Shown: positions 58,912-64,000 of the stretch, piece after piece
Numbering within the stretch: the first letter of the stretch is position 1
Layout of the letters: each line of letters begins with the position of its first letter
Source of the DNA: JAVJQS01 sp040218815
GTDB taxonomy: Bacteria > Bacteroidota > Bacteroidia > Flavobacteriales_E > Vicingaceae
Assembly: GCA_040218815.1 (NCBI GenBank)
Contig: JAVJQS010000015.1
Location: 124,001-188,000, forward strand
DNA length: 64,000 bases
Reading direction: 5' to 3'
The notes under the pieces: generated by a model
What the model saw: only the letters and a program-made list of their open reading frames with translations
Told to the model about the DNA's origin: nothing
Databases searched by the model: none
Position numbers and translations under genes: made by a program

Positions 58912-60291
58912 TTGAATACTATCCTTAGACACTTCTTATTAAGTTTAGTCGCGTTTTTGATTGCAATCGGCGGTTTGGAATACAGTCTCTTTATTTCATT
59001 GGGCATAGCTATTTTTGTATTTATCACATTGGAGCTGATTGATGGTTTTGGCAAACGAATCCCAATCAGGGAATTGATGAGTTTTATTGTATTTCTTCAG
59101 CTTTTTATCAGTCCATTAATCACTTATGATTATTTTAATAATGAAGCAGTTTTTAGGATGTACGTTGAAAAGGAACTCTATATGTGGTTTATTTTACCCG
59201 CATTGTGTGCATTTTGTTTGGGTTTGTTCATTAATGCTAAGCAAAGTAACAATGAACCCCTTTTGCAAAATTTACACTTTGGTCAAAAAAACCAACACCT
59301 GGGATTTATTTTTATTGTTTCTGGTATTTTCTTCTATGTTTTTCGATCGGTTGTTCCGCCAACTCTATTTTTCATTTTTCATTTAGGAGGTTTACTCCGT
59401 TTTGTTGGAGCATTTATTTTGCTGTTTAGTGATAACCGTTATCGCTATTTTTGGATTTTATTGGTGTTTGGAGAATTTAGTCTTTCTATTGTACGAGGAG
59501 GAGTTTTTTACGACCTATTTGTTTGGTTTGGCTTTTTGTTTATGTTTCTCGAATTGCGATGGCAAAGTTCTTTTGGGAAAAAAATGGTCTATTTCATCAT
59601 GGGATTTGCCATTGTTTATTTGATTCAAATTGTAAAATCTGAATATCGAGCAGTAATATGGGATGATACAACAACAATTCAACGAGATCGAGAAGAGGTG
59701 TTTTTAGATGTAGCAACTCAAAAGTTAGACGAAAGGGCAGCATTTACTGAATCCTCTAATCTTGACAATTTCGTCTCTCGTTTGAACATTGGTTGGGTTG
59801 TATCAAAGGTGATGGAGCATACTCCATTAAGGGAGCCTTTTGCAAATGGAGAGTTATTGAAGAAGGACATAAAGAACGTGCTATTACCAAGGTTTCTTTT
59901 TCCAAACAAGGCTTCTACTGGGGGTAAACAAAATCAAGAAAAATTTAGGCGTTTCACTGGAATTAAATTGGTTAAAGAAACTACGATGCGAATTGGTGCT
60001 TTTGGCGATGCTTATGTCAATTTTGGAGTGGTAGGTGGTTGGATATGTATGTTTTGTTTAGGGCTATTATTTAATTTGACTCTCAAGTGGTTTCTTAATT
60101 CAGCAAGAAAGGACAAAACTCTTTTATTGTGGATTCCTCTTGTGTTTTCTTACGCAATAAGAATGAGTGACATTCAAGTAATTCTAAATTTTACTTTTAA
60201 GGCCTTCTTGTTTTTTATATTAATTCGATTTGTGATTAGGCAATTTGGATTTGGAAGTTTAGAAACAAATACTGTAAATAAAGTTGAGTAA
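58912..60291 (+). CDS. O-antigen/oligosaccharide repeat polymerase (Wzy-like)
   Basis: A 459-residue integral membrane protein with about ten transmembrane helices. A large loop (about 250-370) holds KSEYRAVIWDDTTT and ends in TMRIGAFGDAYVNFGVVGGWICMFCLGLLFN, the loop-helix typical of oligosaccharide repeat unit polymerases. It would join lipid-linked repeats at the periplasmic face. The start is TTG at 58912, the first possible codon after an in-frame TAA at 58903. It is divergent from the phosphoethanolamine-transferase gene and its end overlaps the next glycosyltransferase by 8 bp. It coexists with an ABC exporter, which is unusual. Confidence 0.78.
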   Translation: MNTILRHFLLSLVAFLIAIGGLEYSLFISLGIAIFVFITLELIDGFGKRIPIRELMSFIVFLQLFISPLITYDYFNNEAVFRMYVEKELYMWFILPALCAFCLGLFINAKQSNNEPLLQNLHFGQKNQHLGFIFIVSGIFFYVFRSVVPPTLFFIFHLGGLLRFVGAFILLFSDNRYRYFWILLVFGEFSLSIVRGGVFYDLFVWFGFLFMFLELRWQSSFGKKMVYFIMGFAIVYLIQIVKSEYRAVIWDDTTTIQRDREEVFLDVATQKLDERAAFTESSNLDNFVSRLNIGWVVSKVMEHTPLREPFANGELLKKDIKNVLLPRFLFPNKASTGGKQNQEKFRRFTGIKLVKETTMRIGAFGDAYVNFGVVGGWICMFCLGLLFNLTLKWFLNSARKDKTLLLWIPLVFSYAIRMSDIQVILNFTFKAFLFFILIRFVIRQFGFGSLETNTVNKVE

Positions 60292-61396
60292 ACTAGCCTT
60301 TTTATACCTTTCTGCTTTCTCCACTCATGGCGGTATTGAAAAATTTAACCGAGCATTGATGTATGCCTTGGGAAATGTGAATTCAGCAGTTTCCTTTTTT
60401 TCGCTTTACGATAAAAAAGAGGCCGTTCAGGATAGATATGTGTCCAAAAGTAAATTTCAATTTTTGGAAGTCTCCATGACTTACCTGAGGCTTTTTTTGA
60501 TGGGACTTCGTTTACTTTTTTCTGAAAAGCAAAGCTTGATTTTTGGGCACATCAATTTTGCTCCTTTTGCTTTATTGTTGAAAAGAATTAGGCCACAACA
60601 CCAATTGATTTTAATGGCGCACGGCATTGATGTTTGGCAAGAGTTAAGCCCTTCCAAACGGACTTTTTTGGAAAAGGCAGATGAAATTTGGGCAGTTAGT
60701 AACTACACCAAAAAGCGGTTATTAGAGCTAGAATCCAGCTGGAAGAAAAAAATAAAGATTTTTCCAAATACTTTGGATCCCTTTTTTCCAAAATTAGCTC
60801 CTGCTGAGAAAGCTGATTTCTTAAAAGAGCGCTATCATCTACAAGGCGAGGAAAAAGTTATTTTAACCCTTTGTCGTTTATCGGCGGCTGAGGGCTATAA
60901 GGGCTACGACCGAGTAGTTGAAGCCTTAGCTCTTCTAAAAAACCAAGATTGCAAGTACCTCATGGCCGGGAAATATGATGAGGAGGAGCGCTTGCGCATT
61001 CTAAGACTGGCAGAAACTCGTGGAGTAGCTGAACGAATTGTATTCTGTGGGTTTTTAGAAGAAGAAGAAATACAAGCCCATTTTCAGCTAGCTGATCTTT
61101 TTGTGATGCCTTCCACCAATGAAGGTTTTGGCATTGTGTTCATCGAGGCCTTGGCTTGTGGCACACCTGTAATTGCCGGGAATCAAGATGGAAGTGTGGA
61201 TGCGCTTTGTAATGGAGAATTGGGTGAATTGGTAAATCCCAATCAGGTGGATGAAATTGCTTCTGCGATAGACCGATTACTTGATCAAAGGGAGCTAAAA
61301 TCTTTTGAAGCACAAACGGAGCGTATCCAAAAAGTTCATGCTAAATTTGGCTTTCCCCTTTTTCAAGATCGATTGAAAGAATTTTTAAAGCTTTAA
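60284..61396 (+). CDS. family 4 glycosyltransferase
   Basis: A 370-residue GT-B enzyme starting at TTG 60284, inside the polymerase gene end (KLAFLYLSAFSTHGGIEKFNRAL). Donor-domain blocks are VILTLCRLSAAEGYKGYDRVVEAL, YLMAGKYDEEERLRILRLAETRGVAERIVFCGFLEEEEIQAHFQLADLFVMPSTNEGFGIVFIEALACGTPVIAG (Glu-x7-Glu type site). It is a standard GT4 of the mannosyl/glucosyl type. The next gene begins 9 bp later. Confidence 0.9.
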   Translation: MSKLAFLYLSAFSTHGGIEKFNRALMYALGNVNSAVSFFSLYDKKEAVQDRYVSKSKFQFLEVSMTYLRLFLMGLRLLFSEKQSLIFGHINFAPFALLLKRIRPQHQLILMAHGIDVWQELSPSKRTFLEKADEIWAVSNYTKKRLLELESSWKKKIKIFPNTLDPFFPKLAPAEKADFLKERYHLQGEEKVILTLCRLSAAEGYKGYDRVVEALALLKNQDCKYLMAGKYDEEERLRILRLAETRGVAERIVFCGFLEEEEIQAHFQLADLFVMPSTNEGFGIVFIEALACGTPVIAGNQDGSVDALCNGELGELVNPNQVDEIASAIDRLLDQRELKSFEAQTERIQKVHAKFGFPLFQDRLKEFLKL

Positions 61397-61405
61397 TTTT
61401 TAGCG

Positions 61406-63280
61406 ATGTGTGGTATAGCCGGTGTGTTTTATTGGAGTGATTCGGAAGTTTCAACGACAGCAGTTGAGCAAATGACTGAACAATTAAGCCACCGCGGTCC
61501 AAATGCTTCCGGTATTTTTCAAGATAAAAATTTGGTGCTCGGGCATAGGCGGCTTTCAATTATCGATTTGAATGAAGCTTCCAATCAGCCTTTCGTCAGT
61601 GAAGATAAACGTTATGCATTGGTTTACAATGGAGAGCTGTATAACTTCAAAGCCATTAAAGAAAAGCTGAGCGATTTTCACTTTCGAACGGACTCTGATA
61701 CTGAGGTGATTTTGGCAGCTTATCAAAGGTGGGGGGCAGATTGTTTGCAGCATTTTAATGGAATGTTTGCTTTTGCATTGTGGGACAGCCATAAAGAGGA
61801 ATTATTCATTGGCAGAGATCGCTTGGGTATTAAACCTCTCTATTTTTATCGGGATGAAAGGTGTTTTGCCTTTGCCTCTGAATTGCGCGCTTTACTACAA
61901 AGTGATTTAGTTCCTCGGAAAATCAATCGAGCTGCCTTGAGCGATTATATTCGATACCAAACGGTTCACGGACCGCATTGCATGATCAAAAATGTGCAAT
62001 TACTTGATGCCGGAAGTTATTTGATGCTTAAGGATGAAGAGGTGAAAAAACAATTATACTGGAAAGCAGAAGCCCAAAAAGGCAGCGAAAACTATACCGA
62101 TTATGAGAAGAATAAATCTTCTATCCAATCGCTCTTTTTTGCTGCAGTTGAGAAGCGCATGTTGGCGGATGTGCCATTAGGTGCCTTTTTATCTGGTGGT
62201 ATTGATTCTTCAGCAATCGTTGCCGCAATGAGTCAGATGAGTGAGAGGAGTGTAAACACCTTTAGCGTTGTGTTTGATGAAGCGGACTACTCAGAAGCTG
62301 AGTTCTCGGATCTGGTTGCTGAGAAATTTCAAACGAATCACCATCAAATCAACCTAAGTGCCAAGCACCTCTTGGATTCAATTCCAGCAGCATTGAATAG
62401 TATGGATCATCCTTCTGGAGATGGGGTGAACACTTATGTCGTTTCAAAAGCAACCAAAGAAGCTGGAATCACCGTTGCCCTTTCCGGCTTGGGTGGAGAT
62501 GAGGTTTTTTCTGGTTATCCGATCTTTAATCAAATGCCGGAATTAATGGAAAAAGCGTGGTTGCAGTCTTGGCCCAAAGGTATCCGAAAAGGAGCAGGGA
62601 CCTTGCTGCAACAGTTAAAACCCAGTTTACGAAACGAAAAGTTGTCTGCTTGGCTGCAAAGCGATTATTTTGATTTACAGCATTTGTATCCAATAGGTCG
62701 ACAATTAATTTTTGACAAGCGTTTAAAAAAGTTGTTAAAGGGTAATCTTCAATCGAATCACACAGCTCAATTGGCGAAACAACTCTTGGACTTTAAGCAG
62801 CCCCTAACGGAATTGCCTTTACAATCGCGCATTTCAGTTTTGGAGTTTAGCACCTACATGCAGCATGTGTTGTTACGCGATGCGGATCAAATGAGCATGG
62901 CACATGCCTTGGAAGTGCGCTTGCCATTTCTCGATCATGAGCTGGTAAGCTATCTGTTAAATGTTCCCGACAAGCACAAGTTGGGTGCATACCCCAAGGC
63001 TTTATTAGTTGACAGCTTAGGTGACTTACTTCCAAAAGAAGTCTATGAGCGAAAAAAAATGGGCTTCGTTATGCCTTGGGAAGAGTGGATTAAAAATGAA
63101 CTGCAGCCCTTTTGCGAAGAACAGTTGAACTTTTTAAAACAAAGCGATTTGTTTCAGCCGGCTTCCATCGAAGGGATGTGGAATGGATTCTTGAAAAATT
63201 CTAAGCGAATTAGCTGGGTGAGCATCTGGTCATTAGTGGTTTTGGCATACTGGATGAAGCATAATAAAGTCACTTCTTGA
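61406..63280 (+). CDS. asnB: asparagine synthetase-type glutamine amidotransferase
   Basis: A 624-residue enzyme. MCGIAGVFYW exposes Cys2, the glutaminase nucleophile, and the class II amidotransferase domain runs to about residue 210 (LSHRGPNASGIF, YNGELYNFKAIK, SDTEVILAAYQRWG, GRDRLGIKPLYF). The synthetase domain has the PP-loop FLSGGIDSSAIVAAM (about 260-275) and ALEVRLPFLDHELVSYLLNVPDKHK. Free-standing AsnB makes asparagine. Members inside surface-glycan clusters often amidate sugar acids or are exosortase-associated amidotransferases, so a glycan-modifying role is plausible. Its stop codon overlaps the next start (ATGA). Confidence 0.88.
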   Translation: MCGIAGVFYWSDSEVSTTAVEQMTEQLSHRGPNASGIFQDKNLVLGHRRLSIIDLNEASNQPFVSEDKRYALVYNGELYNFKAIKEKLSDFHFRTDSDTEVILAAYQRWGADCLQHFNGMFAFALWDSHKEELFIGRDRLGIKPLYFYRDERCFAFASELRALLQSDLVPRKINRAALSDYIRYQTVHGPHCMIKNVQLLDAGSYLMLKDEEVKKQLYWKAEAQKGSENYTDYEKNKSSIQSLFFAAVEKRMLADVPLGAFLSGGIDSSAIVAAMSQMSERSVNTFSVVFDEADYSEAEFSDLVAEKFQTNHHQINLSAKHLLDSIPAALNSMDHPSGDGVNTYVVSKATKEAGITVALSGLGGDEVFSGYPIFNQMPELMEKAWLQSWPKGIRKGAGTLLQQLKPSLRNEKLSAWLQSDYFDLQHLYPIGRQLIFDKRLKKLLKGNLQSNHTAQLAKQLLDFKQPLTELPLQSRISVLEFSTYMQHVLLRDADQMSMAHALEVRLPFLDHELVSYLLNVPDKHKLGAYPKALLVDSLGDLLPKEVYERKKMGFVMPWEEWIKNELQPFCEEQLNFLKQSDLFQPASIEGMWNGFLKNSKRISWVSIWSLVVLAYWMKHNKVTS

Positions 63281-64000
63281 TGTCTAACAGAAAAAATATA
63301 ATCATATTCATTGATTGGTTTTATCCCGCCTATAAAGCTGGTGGGCCGGTGAAGTCGGTCTTTAATTTGGTACAAGCGCTGCAGGAGGATTTTCAATTTA
63401 GTATTGTTACTTCTAATCAAGATGTTGATGGAGAAGTGTTGGAGGTAGAGCCCAATGTTTGGACTGATTTGCAAGGGATTAATGTAATCTATTTAAGCAG
63501 GGACCAACAAAATAAGAAGGTTTATCGTGCCTTATTTGAGGAAGTGAATGCCGTTGCAGTTTATTACAACAGTTTGTTTTCCAAAAATTTTACTTTAACC
63601 CCTCACAAGGCATTGAAGCGGTATAAATGTCCCCAACTAATTGCTCCAAGAGGCATGTTAGGGGATGGTGCTTTGGCTATTAAAGCCTTCAAAAAGAAAG
63701 TTTTTCTAAGCCTCTCTAAGCAGCTTTTTTTTAATGTCAATAAAATTAGTTGGCATGCTACTTCACAAAAAGAGGTAGATGAAATAAAAGCGGCCTATGG
63801 CAAAAAATCTAACATTCGAATCGCGCAAAACATTTCTTCAGCTCGGGTTGAAAGAAAAACAATTCAAAAGAAAAAAGGGATACTAAAATTGGTTTTCGTT
63901 TCACGTATAGCAGAAAAAAAGAACCTGCATTTTGCATTAGAGTTAATGCAAACACTTAAGAATGAAGAGGGATTGAGTTTAGACATATATGGGCCGATTG
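63280..64000 (+). CDS. family 4 glycosyltransferase, 3' end cut by window edge
   Basis: Open from ATG 63280 (overlapping the asnB stop as ATGA) to the last base; about 240 codons are visible. The N-domain IIIFIDWFYPAYKAGGPVKSVFNLVQAL is typical of GT4 enzymes that act on a lipid-linked acceptor, and LIAPRGMLGDGALAIKAFKKKVFLSL and the beginning of the donor domain LKLVFVSRIAEKKNLHFALELM are present. The catalytic C-terminal half is outside the window. It continues the operon, so the polysaccharide cluster extends beyond 64 kb. Confidence 0.85.
   Translation, partial: MSNRKNIIIFIDWFYPAYKAGGPVKSVFNLVQALQEDFQFSIVTSNQDVDGEVLEVEPNVWTDLQGINVIYLSRDQQNKKVYRALFEEVNAVAVYYNSLFSKNFTLTPHKALKRYKCPQLIAPRGMLGDGALAIKAFKKKVFLSLSKQLFFNVNKISWHATSQKEVDEIKAAYGKKSNIRIAQNISSARVERKTIQKKKGILKLVFVSRIAEKKNLHFALELMQTLKNEEGLSLDIYGPI

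Overview
This window is a chromosomal segment from a member of the Bacteroidota, most likely a marine or aquatic Flavobacteriales/Cytophagales-type bacterium. The evidence is the AT-rich sequence, several promoters with the Bacteroidota -7 element TAnnTTTG, a type IX secretion (T9SS) C-terminal sorting domain, a lipoprotein with FG-GAP repeats, a PID-CTERM/exosortase pair, and dispersed palindromic repeats in most long gaps. The species cannot be named from sequence reading alone. I saw no rRNA, tRNA, CRISPR array or classical insertion sequence.

Layout. 1-6180: a truncated FG-GAP lipoprotein, an LpxL-like acyltransferase and a small GreA-like protein on the minus strand. They are divergent from pabB, tilS and a queuosine-precursor transporter. 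6181-12078: a repeat-bearing gap, a DsbD-type thiol reductant transporter with a duplicated N-terminal domain, two glycosyltransferases and an FtsE-type ATPase. 12079-18287: a ~1 kb block of low-complexity direct repeats, then a giant TPR protein translationally overlapping an outer-membrane beta-barrel gene. 18288-23312: gyrB and glyA, plus two single-domain GIY-YIG nuclease genes, each embedded in its own family of palindromic repeats. 23313-27912: a minus-strand operon with an exosortase-family protease, a small membrane protein, a 1008-residue T9SS cargo protein and a PID-CTERM substrate, closed by a terminator. 28931-64000: a large exopolysaccharide/O-antigen cluster, almost all on the plus strand and running off the window end.

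How the genes work together. The polysaccharide cluster has an O-acetylation pair (MBOAT plus SGNH), a Wzc-type tyrosine kinase/co-polymerase, an ABC exporter (Wzm/Wzt with a carbohydrate-binding tail), a Wzy-like polymerase, about ten glycosyltransferases, three sulfotransferase domains (one fused to an FkbM methyltransferase), a second FkbM methyltransferase, a DegT aminotransferase, an asparagine-synthetase-like amidotransferase and three genes that fit synthesis of a UDP-N-acetyl-L-6-deoxyhexosamine (best guess UDP-L-QuiNAc). This predicts a sulfated, O-methylated, acetylated, amino-sugar-containing surface glycan. A minus-strand pair (phosphoethanolamine-transferase-like enzyme and glycerophosphodiesterase-like enzyme) sits inside the cluster. 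The exosortase operon next door fits the known tendency of exosortases to neighbour EPS loci.

The best candidates for something undescribed are the two GIY-YIG/palindrome modules (20282-21118 and 22430-23232, with a gene-less relative at 27957-28105). They resemble the REP/RAYT arrangement but use a GIY-YIG nuclease, each apparently paired with its own repeat. The compact PID-CTERM/exosortase operon that also carries a T9SS cargo is a close second.
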